Positions 9,271 to 20,428 of a DNA stretch of 64,000 bases are shown here, one piece after another (position 1 is the stretch's first letter; each line of letters starts with the position of its first letter). The position numbers and the translations under genes are program-made. Source of the DNA: Leclercia adecarboxylata (GTDB lineage: Bacteria > Pseudomonadota > Gammaproteobacteria > Enterobacterales > Enterobacteriaceae); contig LR590464.1 of NCBI GenBank assembly GCA_901472455.1, positions 2,666,001 through 2,730,000 on the forward strand, read 5' to 3'. The notes under the pieces are model-generated. The model made no database searches and was not told the DNA's origin. It saw nothing but the letters and a program-made list of their open reading frames with translations.

Positions 9271-10236
9271 TTATTTTTACCTTACGTCGGCTGCTGTTGC
9301 TGCTCATCACTCTCTTCTTCCTGACCTTTGTCGGCTTCAGTCTGAGCTATTTCACGCCGCATGCGCCGCTACAGGGCGCCTCTCTGTGGAATGCGTGGTG
9401 GTTCTGGTTTGAAGGGGTACTGCATTTTGACTTTGGCGTCTCCAGCATTAACGGGCCAGCCCATCGCTGAACAGCTAAAAGAGGTGTTCCCCGCCACGAT
9501 GGGAGCTGTGCATCCTGGCGTTCGGTTTTGCGCTGGTGGTAGGGATCCCGGTGGGGATGCTCGCCGGGATCACCCGCAACAAGTGGCAGGATAAATTCAT
9601 CAGCGCCATCGCCCTGCTCGGCTTTTCGGTACCGGTATTCTGGCTGGCGCTGCTATTGACGCTCTTTTTCTCACTGACGCTGGGCTGGCTGCCGGTGTCC
9701 GGGCGTTTTGACCTGTTGTATGAGGTGAAGACGGTGACCGGTTTCGCCATTATTGACGCCCTGGCTCTCAGATTCGGTCTGGCGGCATGAGATGATTATC
9801 AGCGCCGTGCGCCACATGGTGCTGCCGGTGCTGGCGCTGGCCGTTGCGCCGACCACCGAGGTGATCCGACTGATGCGCATCAGCACCATCGAGGTGTTCG
9901 ATAAGAACTATGTCAAAGCCGCTGCTACGCGCGGGCTGTCGCGGCTGACGATTTTACGTCGCCATGTTCTACATAATGCCCTGCCGCCGGTGATCCCGCG
10001 GCTAGGCCTGCAATTTTCTACCATGCTGACCCTGGCGATGATCACCGAGATGGTCTTTAGCTGGCCGGGCCTGGGGCGCTGGCTGATTAACGCCATCCGC
10101 CAGCAGGATTACGCCGCGATCTCCGCAGGCGTGATGGTGATTGGCGCGCTGGTGATTATTGTTAAACGTGATATCCGATATTTTGGGCGCTATGGCTAAC
10201 CCGCTGAAACATAAGGAATGGTATGCCTTACGATAG
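9267..10236 (+). CDS. sapB: ABC transporter permease SapB (four indels)
   Basis: Inner-membrane permease of the Sap importer. It starts with GTG at 9267 ([20 protein letters not shown]) overlapping the sapA stop. Segments matching the family: [37 protein letters not shown], and the EAA-type loop [20 protein letters not shown]. Single extra bases fall at about 9452, 9503, 9749 and 10162. In the corrected frame it ends [13 protein letters not shown] with TAG at 10234-10236, giving about 321 aa. It overlaps sapC by 14 bases. Confidence 0.9.
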
Positions 10237-11120
10237 CGTATACAGTGAAAAGCGCACGCCCGGGGCGTTGCGCACCGTGTGGCGTAACTTTTATGGCGAT
10301 TACCACGGCGATGATCGGCCTGTACGGCTGCGGCGGCCTGGCGCTGCTCTGCGTCCTGGGATCCTGGTTTGCGCCCTACGGTATCGACCAGCAGTTCCTC
10401 GGCTTATCAGCTGTTACCGCCCTCCTGGTCACGCTACGGCGAAGTCTCGTTCTTCCTCGGTACCGACGATCTCGGCGCGATGTCTTAAGTCGTCTGCTGA
10501 GCGGCGCAGCAACCCACGGTCGGCGGCGCGTTTGTGGTCACCCTGGCGGCCACCCTGTGTGGGCTGGTGCTGGGCATTGTCGCCGGGTCAACCCACGGCC
10601 TGCGCTCGGCAGTGACAAACCACATTCTCGACACCCTGCTGTCGATTCCGTCGCTGCTGCTGGCGATCATCGTGGTGGCGTTCTCCGGCCCGCACCTGAC
10701 CCACGCTATGGTTTGCGGTGTGGGCTGGCGCTGCTGCCGCGCATGGTGCGCTCGGTCTATAGCCTGGTTCACGATGAGCTGGAAAAAAGAGTACGTGGTT
10801 GCCGCCCGTCTGGATGGCGCCACCCACCTTAAATATTCTGTGGTTCGCGGTGCTGCCTAATATCGCCTCCGGGATGGTGACCGAGATCACCCCGCGCCCT
10901 GTCGATGGCGATCCTCGATATCGCTGCGCTCGGTTTTCTCGACCTGGGCGCGCAACTCCCCTCCCCGGAATGGGGGGCAATGCTGGGCGACGCGCTGGAA
11001 TTGATCTACGTGGCGCCGTGGACGGTGATGCTGCCGGGCGCGGCGATCATGATAAGTGTGTTACTGGTGAACCTGCTTGGCGACGGCATTCGTCGCGCCA
11101 TTGTGGCGGGGGTGGAATAA
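10223..11120 (+). CDS. sapC: ABC transporter permease SapC (about nine indels)
   Basis: Second Sap permease, starting [20 protein letters not shown] and ending [19 protein letters not shown]. Family blocks appear in all three frames: [50 protein letters not shown] EAA loop and [20 protein letters not shown]. About nine single-base changes within 900 bases make this the most disturbed gene here (examples: extra T near 10408, lost C near 10475, extra A in GAAAAAAGAG near 10787, extra C near 10893). Corrected length is about 296 aa. It overlaps sapD by one base. Confidence 0.88.
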
Positions 11121-12115
11121 TGCCATTACTGGACATTCGTAATCTGACGATTGAAATAAAAACCAGCGAAGGCTGGGTGAAAAGCGGTTGACCGCGTCAG
11201 CATTACCCTGAGCGAAGGCGAGATCCGCGGACTGGTGGGCGAGTCTGGCTCGGGCAAAAAGTTTAATTGCCAAAGCCATATGCGGCGTGGCGAAAGATAA
11301 CTGGCGCGTCACCGCCGACCGGATGCGTTTTGATGATATCGACCTGCTGCGCCTCTCCGCCCGCGAGCGGCGTAAGCTGGTGGGCCACAACGTGTCGATG
11401 ATTTTTCAGGAGCCGCAGTCCTGCCTCGATCCGTCCGAACGTGTTGGTAAGCAGCTGATGCAGAACATTCCCGGCTGGACCTATAAAGGCCGCTGGTGGC
11501 AGCGTTTTGGCTGGCGCAAACGCCGGACCATCGAGCTCTTGCACCGGGTGGGGATTAAGGATCACAAAGACGCCATGCGCAGCTTCCCGTATGAGCTGAC
11601 CGACGGTGAGTGTCAGAAAGTGATGATCGCCATTGCGCTGGCCAACCAGCCACGCCTGCTGATTGCCGATGAACCGACCAATGCGATGGAACCCACCACC
11701 CCAGGCGCAAATTTTCCGCCTGCTCACGCGGCTGAACCAGAACAACAACACTACTATTCTGCTGATCAGCCATGACCTGCAGATGCTGAGCAAATGGGCA
11801 GATAAAATTGACGTGATGTACTGCGGACAGACCGTGGAAACCGCCGGCAGCGAAGATCTGATTACCATGCCACATCACCCCTACACCCAGGCGCTGATCC
11901 GGGCGATCCCCGATTTTGGCAGCGCCATGCCGCATAAAAGCCGCCTCAACACCTTGCCGGGGGCGATCCCGCTTCTTGAGCATCTGCCGATTGGCTGCCG
12001 CCTGGGGCCACGCTGCCCCTATGCGCAGCGTAAATGCATTGAAACCCCGCGCCTTGCCGGGCCGAGGAACCACCTCTTTGCCTGCCATTTCCCGCTGAAC
12101 ATGGAGAAAGAGTGA
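11120..12115 (+). CDS. sapD: ABC transporter ATPase SapD (three indels)
   Basis: One of two nucleotide-binding subunits of the Sap importer; in E. coli SapD also supports Trk potassium uptake. Walker A GESGSGKS (11240 region), the Q loop in [16 protein letters not shown], a signature-like [19 protein letters not shown], Walker [14 protein letters not shown], the H loop LLISHDLQ, and a C-terminal oligopeptide-transporter region with [15 protein letters not shown]. Extra bases at about 11181 (A), 11262 (A) and 11703 (C). About 330 aa when corrected. sapF follows one base after the stop. Confidence 0.92.
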
Positions 12116-12116
12116 C

Positions 12117-12923
12117 ATGGTCGAAACCTTGCTGGAAGTGCGCAACCTGAGTAAGACCTTTCGCTATCGCACCGGTTTGTTCCATCGCCAGACCGTCGAA
12201 GCGGTAAAGCCGCTGAGCTTTACCCTGCGGGAAAAGCAGACCCTGGCGATCATCGGCGAGAACGGTTCGGGGAAATCAACGCTGGCAAAAATGCTGGCCG
12301 GTATGATCGAACCCTCTGATGGCGACGTACTGATTGACGACCATCTGCTGAAATTTGGTGATTACTCGTTCCGCAGTCAGCGGATCCGCATGATTTTTCA
12401 GGATCCTTCGACCTCGCTGAACCCGCGCCAGCGTATCTCGCAGATCCTCGATTTTCCACTGCGTCTGAATACCGATCTGGAGTTCGAAGCGCGCCGTAAG
12501 CAGATAATTGAGACCCTGCGGATGGTTGGGCTACTGCCGGATCATGTCAGCTATTATCCGCATATGCTGGCACCCGGCCAAAAGCAGCGTCTCGGCCTTG
12601 CCCGCGCGCTGATCCTGCGGCCAAAAGTCATCATCGCTGACGAAGCGCTGGCCTCGCTGGATATGTCGATGCGTTCACAGTTAATCAATCTGATGCTGGA
12701 GTTGCAGGAGAAACAGGGTATCTCGTATATCTACGTGACCCAGCATCTGGGGATGATGAAGCACATCAGCGATCAGGTGATGGTGATGCATGAAGGCTCG
12801 GTAGTGGAGCGCGGCAGTACCGCATCGGTGTTGGCCTCGCCGCTTCACGACCTGACAAAACGTTTAATTGCCGGGCATTTTGGCGAAGCCTTAACCGCCG
12901 ATGCATGGCGAAAAGACCGCTGA
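12117..12923 (+). CDS. sapF: ABC transporter ATPase SapF
   Basis: Second ATPase of SapABCDF, 268 aa and intact, in contrast with the four upstream genes. Walker A GENGSGKST, Q loop IFQDPSTSLNPRQRIS, Walker B VIIADEALASLDMSMRSQ, H loop YVTQHLG. The signature motif is degenerate, MLAPGQKQRLGLARAL, as is normal for SapF. Last gene of the operon; fabI follows from its own promoter. Confidence 0.95.
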   Translation: MVETLLEVRNLSKTFRYRTGLFHRQTVEAVKPLSFTLREKQTLAIIGENGSGKSTLAKMLAGMIEPSDGDVLIDDHLLKFGDYSFRSQRIRMIFQDPSTSLNPRQRISQILDFPLRLNTDLEFEARRKQIIETLRMVGLLPDHVSYYPHMLAPGQKQRLGLARALILRPKVIIADEALASLDMSMRSQLINLMLELQEKQGISYIYVTQHLGMMKHISDQVMVMHEGSVVERGSTASVLASPLHDLTKRLIAGHFGEALTADAWRKDR

Positions 12924-12947
12924 CCTGCCCCGTATGGAGTGGTCGGA

Positions 12948-12976
12948 TTAACACTGTACGCGACACATGCTATTAT
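12948..12976 (+). promoter_or_regulatory. Predicted fabI promoter
   Basis: TTAACA (12948-12953), a 17-base spacer, then TATTAT (12971-12976), about 70 bases before the fabI ATG. Both hexamers are close to sigma70 consensus and fit the known independent transcription of fabI. Confidence 0.7.
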
Positions 12977-13046
12977 CGCCGCGTTTTAACGACGGTTGTC
13001 CAAACAGATGACAGCCGCCACAACAATGAATATAAGGATTAGAGCT

Positions 13047-13835
13047 ATGGGTTTTCTTTCCGGTAAGCGCATTCTGGTGACTGGCGTTGCCAGCAAACTG
13101 TCCATCGCATACGGCATCGCACAGGCTATGCATCGCGAAGGCGCTGAGCTGGCATTCACCTACCAGAACGACAAGCTGAAAGGCCGCGTAGAAGAGTTTG
13201 CCGCGCAGCTGGATTCCAGCATCATTCTGGAATGCGACGTTGCACAAGATGAAAGCATCGACGGCATGTTCGCTGAGCTGGCAAAAACCTGGCCGAAATT
13301 TGACGGTTTCGTTCACTCCATCGGTTTCGCACCAGGCGATCAGCTGGATGGCGACTACGTGAACGCGGTCACCCGTGAAGGCTTCAAAATTGCCCACGAC
13401 ATCAGCTCCTACAGCTTTGTAGCGATGGCAAAAGCCTGCCGCAGCATGCTGAACCCAGGTTCTGCTCTGCTGACCCTGTCCTACCTGGGTGCTGAGCGCG
13501 CCATCCCGAACTACAACGTGATGGGCCTGGCGAAAGCCTCTCTGGAAGCAAACGTGCGCTACATGGCGAACGCAATGGGTCCTGAAGGCGTGCGCGTCAA
13601 CGGTATCTCTGCGGGTCCAATCCGTACTCTCGCCGCTTCCGGCATCAAAGACTTCCGTAAAATGCTGGCGCATTGCGAAGCCGTTACCCCAATCCGTCGC
13701 ACCGTTACCATCGAAGACGTGGGTAACTCCGCAGCGTTCCTGTGCTCTGACCTCTCTGCTGGCATCTCTGGCGAAGTGGTTCACGTTGACGGCGGTTTCA
13801 ACATCGCTGCAATGAACGAGCTGGAAATCAAATAA
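13047..13835 (+). CDS. fabI: Enoyl-ACP reductase FabI
   Basis: NADH-dependent enoyl-[acyl carrier protein] reductase, the last step of each fatty-acid elongation cycle and the target of triclosan. It is 262 aa, intact and identical in length to E. coli. It starts [20 protein letters not shown] with a good Shine-Dalgarno (AAGGAT) and has the short-chain dehydrogenase active site [20 protein letters not shown] (Tyr156, Lys163 in E. coli numbering). Gly93 in [11 protein letters not shown] is the wild-type residue at the position where triclosan-resistance substitutions occur. Ends [11 protein letters not shown]. The codon bias looks like that of a highly expressed gene. Confidence 0.98.
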   Translation: MGFLSGKRILVTGVASKLSIAYGIAQAMHREGAELAFTYQNDKLKGRVEEFAAQLDSSIILECDVAQDESIDGMFAELAKTWPKFDGFVHSIGFAPGDQLDGDYVNAVTREGFKIAHDISSYSFVAMAKACRSMLNPGSALLTLSYLGAERAIPNYNVMGLAKASLEANVRYMANAMGPEGVRVNGISAGPIRTLAASGIKDFRKMLAHCEAVTPIRRTVTIEDVGNSAAFLCSDLSAGISGEVVHVDGGFNIAAMNELEIK

Positions 13836-13843
13836 GTTCGTGC

Positions 13844-13895
13844 CCTTCCCGCTCCGGCGGGAAGGTGTGCCCGGCAGCACCTGTCTGTCGGGTTT
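13844..13895 (+). terminator. Two hairpins after fabI
   Basis: First hairpin: CCTTCCCGC / GCGGGAAGG with a four-base loop (13844-13865). Second: CCCGGCAG / CTGTCGGG with one G-U pair (13870-13892), followed by TTTCTCC. The second is the likelier intrinsic terminator. ycjD, which lies near fabI in E. coli, is absent. Confidence 0.6.
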
Positions 13896-14014
13896 CTCCT
13901 GCTGTTTTTCCCCTCGTTATTCCGTTCCGCTATTTGTTATCACCTAACAATATTTTTCCGCTTATCCGCCTTACGCCAGGATATTGATCGCTATGTTGAG
14001 ATCAAGGAATGCTC

Positions 14015-15023
14015 ATGGAACAACGCCGTATTTCTGGCAAAGGCCACTGGTATCACGAGACCCAGTCCAGTAGCAGCCCGACGGAAGTCCTGCCTTTGGT
14101 TCCCGAAGCCGCACAGGTGGCGGATCGTTTTTTGTTGAACCTCGCTTTACCGGCCTCGCTGCTGGCGGCCTGTGAGCGCTGGTTGACCCCGGCCCGGGCG
14201 CTGTGCGACCTCTTTTTCCCACGCGCCGTGCCGGTAAATCGCCTGCGCACGTTCAGCGCGTATGACCGGTTCAGCACGGCCCTGACCGTGGCACAGGTGT
14301 GCGGCGTGCAGCGGCTCTGTAATCACTACGCCGCGCTACTTGCCCCCCTCCCCGGTCCTGACTCCTCCCGTGAAAGTAATCGCCGCCTCGCCCAAATCAC
14401 TCAGTATGCCCGCCAGCTTGCCAGCTCACCCGATGTGATCGACAGCAAGGCACAGCAGGAACTAGATGACGTGGGCCTGACGGTCTACGACATTGTGACC
14501 ATCAATCAGATTATCGGCTTTGTTGGCTTTCAGGCCGCGGGTCGTGGCGGTCTTCCAGGCCCTTCTCGGGCATCCTGTTCGCTGGCTGCCCGGGCACCAC
14601 ATCCCGCCGCACGCTCTGATAGACGATAATGTGCTGAACATGGACACCTGGGAGCCAGTTGTCCCGGGCGTTGAGCAATGCAATGCCAGTGCACAACAAC
14701 TGGCGTCGCTTGAGCGCTGGCAGGCTGAGCCGCTGTTGCGGCAGCTCACGCCGGTGCTGGTGTCATGAACCGGCGATCCTCGATTACACAGGTGAAATTC
14801 TGGTCAGCGGGATCCATGCCGCACAGACATCTCCTGCCCTGGATGAGCCAGTGAGACGCGCGATAGAGCAGCTGGCGCGCTCGCCGGATCAGTTCAGCGC
14901 TGCGCAATTTACCCCGTTAACGGATGAGGGGCTTTCCCCGGCTCAGGCTATCAACCTGCTGACCTGGAGCGCTTTTGCGGCTGGTTGAACCGTCTGAAGA
15001 TCGCCATTGGCAGAGGCGAATAA
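14015..15023 (+). CDS. yciW: Putative oxidoreductase YciW (three indels)
   Basis: AhpD/carboxymuconolactone-decarboxylase-like protein of uncertain enzymology. E. coli YciW has been tied to cysteine and sulfur metabolism under CysB control. The start [20 protein letters not shown] follows AAGGA by six bases; ATG 14009 would add two residues. Conserved block: [20 protein letters not shown]. The frame shifts at about 14543 (extra C before [13 protein letters not shown]), about 14763 (before [14 protein letters not shown]) and about 14973 (lost T before [14 protein letters not shown]). Sits between fabI and rnb as in E. coli. Confidence 0.87.
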
Positions 15024-15111
15024 CCATACTAATTACCTAAAGAGCGCTTGCTGTAGCAGTGAGATTCGCGTAAAACTGTCAGCCGCTCAATGGCTACGAA
15101 AATAGATCACT

Positions 15112-17046
15112 ATGCTCCAGGACAACCCGCTGCTAGCGCAGCTTAAACAGCAACTGCATTCCCAGACGCCACGTGCTGAAGGGTGGTAAAAGCCACGGAA
15201 AAAGGCTTTGGCTTCCTTGAAGTCGATGCGCAGAAAAGCTACTTCATTCCGCCTCCGCAGATGAAGAAAGTGATGCACGGCGATCGTATTACCGCTGTGA
15301 TCCATAGCGAAAAGGATCGTGAATCCGCCGAGCCTGAAGAGTTGATCGAACCCTTCCTGACCCGTTTTGTCGGTAAGGTACTGCGTAAAGATGACCGTCT
15401 GTCCATCATCCCGGACCATCCCCTGCTGAAAGACGCCATCCCTTGCCGCGCCGAGCGCGGTGTCGCGCATGATTTCAAAGAAGGTGACTGGGCCGTGGCT
15501 GAAATGCGCCGTCACCCTCTGAAGGGCGACCGCGGTTTTTATGCTGAACTGACCCAGTTTATTACATTTGGCGACGATCATTTCGTGCCATGGTGGGTCA
15601 CGCTGGCACGCCATAACCTGGAAAAAGAAGCGCCTGAAGGCGCGGCGACGGAGATGCTGGACGAAGGTCTGACGCGTCGCGATCTCACTGCGCTCAATTT
15701 TGTGACCATCGACAGTGCCAGCACCGAAGATATGGACGATGCGCTGTATGTGGAAGAGCAGGCTGACGGCAAACTGCTGTTAACCGTGGCGATTGCCGAT
15801 CCGACGGCCTGGATTGCTGAAGGCACCCGCTGGATGAGTCGGCTAAAATCCGCGCTTCCACCAACTACCTGCCCGGGCTTTAACATCCCGATGCTGCCGC
15901 GTGAACTGTCTGATGACTTATGCTCGCTGCGAGCCAACGCCGTGCGTCCGGTCCTCGCCTGTCGTATGACCATCGCCAGCGATGGCACTATCGAAGAGAA
16001 CATTGAGTTCTTTGCCGCAACCATCGAGTCGAAAGCCAAGCTGGTGTACGACGAAGTCTCTGACTGGCTGGAAAACAGCGGTAGCTGGCAGCCTGCCAAC
16101 GACGCCATTGCCGAACAGATCCGTCTGTTGCAACGCGTCTGCCTGAGCCGCAGCGAGTGGCGTAAAACCCATGCGCTGGTGTTCAAGGACCGCCCTGACT
16201 ACCGCTTTATCCTCGGTGAAAAAGGCGAAGTGCTGAATATCGTTGCTGAGCCGCGTCGCATTGCTAACCGCATCGTCGAAGAGTCAATGATTGCGGCCAA
16301 CATCTGTGCGGCCCGCGTGCTGCGCGACCAGCTCGGTTTCGGTATTTATAACGTGCATACCGGCTTTGATCCGGCAAACAGCGAAGCGCTGGCTGCCCTG
16401 CTGAAGACCCACGACGTGCATGTCGATCCACAGGAAGTGCTGACGCTGAACGGCTTCTGTAAGCTGCGTCGTGAGCTGGATGCACAGCCATCTGGGTTCC
16501 TCGACAGCCGCATTCGTCGTTTCCAGTCTTTCGCGGAGATCAGCACGAACCTGGCCCGCACTTTGGTCTGGGTCTGGAAGCTTATGCAACCTGGACATCA
16601 CCGATCCGTAAGTATGGCGATATGGTGAACCACCGCCTGCTTAAAGCTATCGTCAAAGGTGAAACCATTGCCGTCCGCAGGACGAGACCACCGTGCAGAT
16701 GGCAGAGCGTCGTCGTCTTAACCGCATGGCGGAGCGCGATGTGGGTGACTGGCTGTATGCCCGCTTTCCTGAAAGACAAAGCCGGGACTGTGACACCCGT
16801 TTTGCGGCTGAAATCATCGATATCAGCCGCGGCGGTATGCGCGTTCGTCTGGTGGATAACGGCGCCGTGGCATTTATTCCGGCACCGTTCCTGCACGCCG
16901 TGCGTGATGAACTGGTCTGTAGCCAGGAGAACGGCACTGTTCAGATTAAAGGCGAAGTGGCTTATAAGGTGACCGAGGTTATCGACGTTACTATCGCTGA
17001 AGTCCGCATGGAAACACGCAGCGTTATCGCCCGCCCTGCGGTCTGA
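15112..17046 (+). CDS. rnb: Exoribonuclease II (several indels)
   Basis: Processive 3'-5' hydrolytic RNase degrading single-stranded RNA, about 644 aa when corrected. It starts [20 protein letters not shown]. The RNB catalytic domain shows [14 protein letters not shown] (metal-binding aspartates) and ends with the S1 domain [20 protein letters not shown]. Lost bases at about 15182 (G), 16529 (G) and 16673 (C) break the frame. Paired indels leave in-frame scrambled patches: lost C near 15832 then extra C near 15880, and +1 near 16768 with +2 near 16790. The scrambled patches are strong evidence of base-calling error. Confidence 0.93.
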
Positions 17047-17058
17047 TAGTTCGCTGCG

Positions 17059-17097
17059 AAAAAGTCGGACTCACCCCACCGGGTGGTCGACTTTTTT
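17059..17097 (+). terminator. rnb terminator
   Basis: Imperfect hairpin AAAAGTCG ... ACCC cacc GGGT ... CGACTTTT ending in six T. Confidence 0.85.
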
Positions 17098-17367
17098 ATT
17101 ACCTCTAAAACCTGATACTCATCACTTTTACTTATCTTTTCCTGCCAAATTTGCCAAAAGCGATCACAATTATTTGCGACGGGCGGGTTCACGCCATTTT
17201 GTGTTCTCAGAATATTCATTCGCCTGTATCCTTTTTCGCCATTCTCGTTCTAATATAAGAATACTGGGAAAAAACAATAAGTTTAGCCTTGAATCAGCGC
17301 CGTTTTAACGTGATTAAACCGACTGAAAATGCACATTGTGTGCAATTGAGTGCGCCTGGGAGAGAGC
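17098..17367. other. rnb-pdeR intergenic region
   Basis: An AT-rich 270-base stretch with no credible gene. It must hold the pdeR promoter, which I could not place with confidence. The inverted motif TTCT aatat AAGAA lies at about 17248-17261. Confidence 0.5.
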
Positions 17368-19338
17368 ATGATTGACGATGTGGAGCAAAATTTGCTGTTT
17401 CGTTACATGGGCACCCCACAGTCCCTGGTGGCGGTTAACGGCAGACAGCAATGCGCTTCATCTTGCGGCCAGTGAAAGCGCAGATACGACGCAAGTAGTC
17501 GCCCTGACCGACGAACAGGCAAATCATATTCGCCAGATGACGGTGATTACCTCCAGCATTACCATGACGCTCTCCCTGTACGGCTCCGAAGTACCTGTGC
17601 ATCTGGTGGGCCGCAAGATTACTAAAAAAGAGTGGGCCGGCACCGCCTCTGCCTGGCACGACACCCCTTCTGTTGCCCGCGACCTGGCGCAAGGTTTATC
17701 TTTTGCTGAACAGGTGGTTTCCGGAAGCCAATTCAGTCATTGTCATCCTTGACCGGCACGGCAATATTCAGCGCTTTAATCGTCTGAGCGAAGAGTATAC
17801 CGGGATGAAAGAGCATGAAGTTATCGGCCAGAACGTCTTCAAATTGTTCATGAGCCGTAGCGAAGCCGCCGCATCCCGCCGTAATATCAGCGGTTTTTTT
17901 TCGTGACGGTAGCTCCTATGAAGTGGAACGCTGGATCAAAACGCGCAAAGGGCAGCGCCTGTTCTTGTTTCGCAATAAATTTGTGCACAGTGGCAGCGGC
18001 AAAAATGAAATTTTCCTTATCTGTTCCGGGACGGATATTACTGAAGAGCGCCGCGCCCAGGAGCGACTCCGGGTGCTCGCCAATACCGATACCATCACCG
18101 GCCTGCCAAACCGCAATGCCATACACGATCTGATCAGTGCTGCGATCGACACGCGTGGCGAGGGCCAGGTGGGTGTGGTCTACCTTGACCTCGATAATTT
18201 CAAAAAAGTTAATGACGCCTACGGACATATGTTTGGCGATCAGCTTTTACAGGCCGTGGCGCTGGCGATCCTCAGCTGTCTGGAAGAGGGCCAGCTTCTG
18301 GCTCGTCTGGGCGGCGATGAGTTCATCGTGCTGGCGACGAATACCTCGCAGGGCGCGCTGGAGGCTATGGCCTCCGCGGATCCTGACACGCCTGCGCCAG
18401 CCCTTCCGCATTGGTTTAATCGAAGTCTATACCGGCTGTTCGCTGGGTATTTCTCTCGCCCCGCAGCACGGGACCGATCGTGAAAGCGTGATCCGCAATG
18501 CCGACACCGCCATGTACACCGCCAAAGAGAACGGGCGCGGTACGTTCTGCGTCTTTTCGCCAGAAATGAATCAGCGTGTTTTTGAATACCTGTGGCTGGA
18601 CACCAACCTGCGCAAGGCGCTGGATAACGACCAGTTGGTGATCCACTATCAGCCAAAAATCACCTGGCGCGGCGAGGTCAAGACCCTTGAAGCGCTGGTT
18701 CGCTGGCAGTCGCCGGAGCGCGGGCTTATCCCGCCGCTCGAATTTATCTCCTATGCCGAAGAGTCCGGGCTTATCGTGCCGCTGGGCCGCTGGGTCATGC
18801 TTGATGTGGTGCGCCAGGTCGCTAAATGGCGCGATAAAGGTATTAACCTGCGGGTCGCCGTTAACGTCTCGGCCCGCCAGCTGGCCGATCAGACCATCTT
18901 CAGCGATTTGAAACAGGCCCTGAAGGACCTTAATTTTGAGTACTGCCCGATTGATGTGGAGCTGACGGAAAGCTGCCTGATTGAGAACGAAGAGCTGGCG
19001 CTATCGGTAATTCAGCAGTTCAGCAAGCTGGGGGGCGCAGATCCATCTCGATGATTTTGGCACCGGTTACTCCTCGCTGTCGCAACTGGCCCGCTTCCCC
19101 ATCGATGCCATAAAGCTCGATCAGGCGTTTGTACGTGATATTCATAAGCAGTCGGTTTCGCAGTCGCTGGTGCGCGCGATTGTTGCCGTCGCCCAGGCGC
19201 TGAATTTGCAGGTCATAGCGGAAGGGGTAGAGGAGTGCTAAAGAAGACGCCTTTCTGACGAAGAATGGCGTCAACGAACGACAGGGTTTTCTTTTTGCTA
19301 AGCCCATGCCCGTTGTCGCATTCGAGCGATGGGTTTAA
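17368..19338 (+). CDS. pdeR: c-di-GMP phosphodiesterase PdeR / RpfR, PAS-GGDEF-EAL (about six indels)
   Basis: Gmr/YciR in E. coli and RpfR in Burkholderia and Cronobacter: a receptor that binds the fatty-acid signal DSF through PAS and then hydrolyses c-di-GMP. The corrected protein is about 656 aa: an N-terminal RpfF-interaction region (about 1-85, [19 protein letters not shown]), PAS ([20 protein letters not shown]), GGDEF ([13 protein letters not shown]) and EAL ([24 protein letters not shown]). GGDEF and EAL motifs are both intact. Indels near 17425, 17731, 17895, 18376, 19033 and 19233. GGGAGAG precedes the ATG. It is convergent with rpfF with only 24 bases between stops. Confidence 0.93.
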
Positions 19339-19362
19339 ACGTTATCAGTCACGCAATGCGCG

Positions 19363-20236
19363 TTAGCTGGCTTTACGCAGGCCTGATGCGGTGTGGCGGT
19401 CCTGGAGCTGAACCAGCCGCTGCATATAGGCCACGTCTTTCGGCTGCAGGCAGAATGCAGCCTCTACCCAGTCTTCCGTGATGTCCATTAACTCACTGCG
19501 TGGCAAACTGCATGACCCGCTGACGGGCGCGCAGCATGGGCTCTGACACCGTTCATTTTAGGCTGTAACGTGTCGATAAAGGTACGTGTCGCCACATAGC
19601 CCTGACCGGGTTCGAACAGAACATCCACCAGCCCCTGCTGCTCATACCATTCCGCCGTGTGTGACTCCCCTTTGTAGATCAGCTCCTCGGCCAGTTTCAT
19701 GCCGGAACGGCGCGCCACCAGCGAGTAGCCTCCCATGCCTGGGAAAAGATTAAAGGCGATCTCCGGGAAGCCTAAGCGCGCGTCCCGCTGCGCCAGTAAA
19801 AAGTGGTGCGCCAGCGCGGCTTCGAATCCACCGCCAAGCGCACTGCCTTCTACCATCGACAGGGTGATCGGCCCCCGGTATCGAAGCCTCGCGACGCAGC
19901 ATGAACACAGTCCACACAGGCGCGGGCATACGCCCGTAGCGCTTCGCGACGGCCATTCTCAATGCAGTCAACAAAGAAGCGTAAATCACCGCCGGTATTG
20001 TACATATCCGGCACCAGCGATCCGGTCACCCAAAAATCAACGTCAAACCCGGACTGCCTGACCAGCCAGGACAGGTTCATGATCTCCTCAATCAAAGCAT
20101 GATTGAAGCAAGGGCGTGGCTGTGCTCGCAGCATCATCCACACAGTACGTCTTTCCTCTTCGTAGTAACCTGCGAGCTGGGTGAATCGTGCAGAATCAGT
20201 AAACAGTTTACAGGTAGCCTGATTGATAATTGTCAT
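19363..20236 (-). CDS. rpfF: DSF synthase RpfF, crotonase family (three indels)
   Basis: Makes cis-2-unsaturated fatty-acid signals (DSF family) from acyl-ACP by combined dehydratase and thioesterase activity. It starts MTIINQATCKLFTDSARFTQ and contains the crotonase core MVEGSALGGGFEAALAHHFL and GFPEIAFNLFPGMGGYSL. The two Glu (in GGGFE and FPE) match the catalytic pair of Xanthomonas RpfF. One base is missing near 19877 and extra bases lie near 19532 (C) and 19506 (T). The corrected C-terminus ends VQLQDRHTASGLRKAS with TAA at 19365-19363, about 290 aa. E. coli K-12 lacks this gene. Not a simple enoyl-CoA hydratase: it lacks that family's usual N-terminus and keeps the RpfF FNLFPGMG motif. 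Confidence 0.9.
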
Positions 20237-20428
20237 AGTCTAATTCCTCATAGAAAAAAGCGCCTTGCGCGCAGAATTAGACTAATCCACTACCTAACTC
20301 CCCTGTATAAAGAAGTATCAAAATATCACTACCATTAATGGACTTTCGTTTGCACATTTTTTCCCTTCTCTTTTGCCTTCAATTTCTGCATCATTGAATT
20401 TATTCACTTTTCATTTAGGGATGAGGTT

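Noticed and set aside
7626..11120. Reading sapA, sapB and sapC as pseudogenes
   Set aside because: All breaks are single-base changes near homopolymers, every family block is preserved, and neighbouring essential genes show the same pattern. Error is the simpler explanation.
12948..13880. 310-codon minus-strand ORF opposite fabI
   Set aside because: Antisense shadow produced by the strong codon bias of fabI; His-rich translation with no domain.
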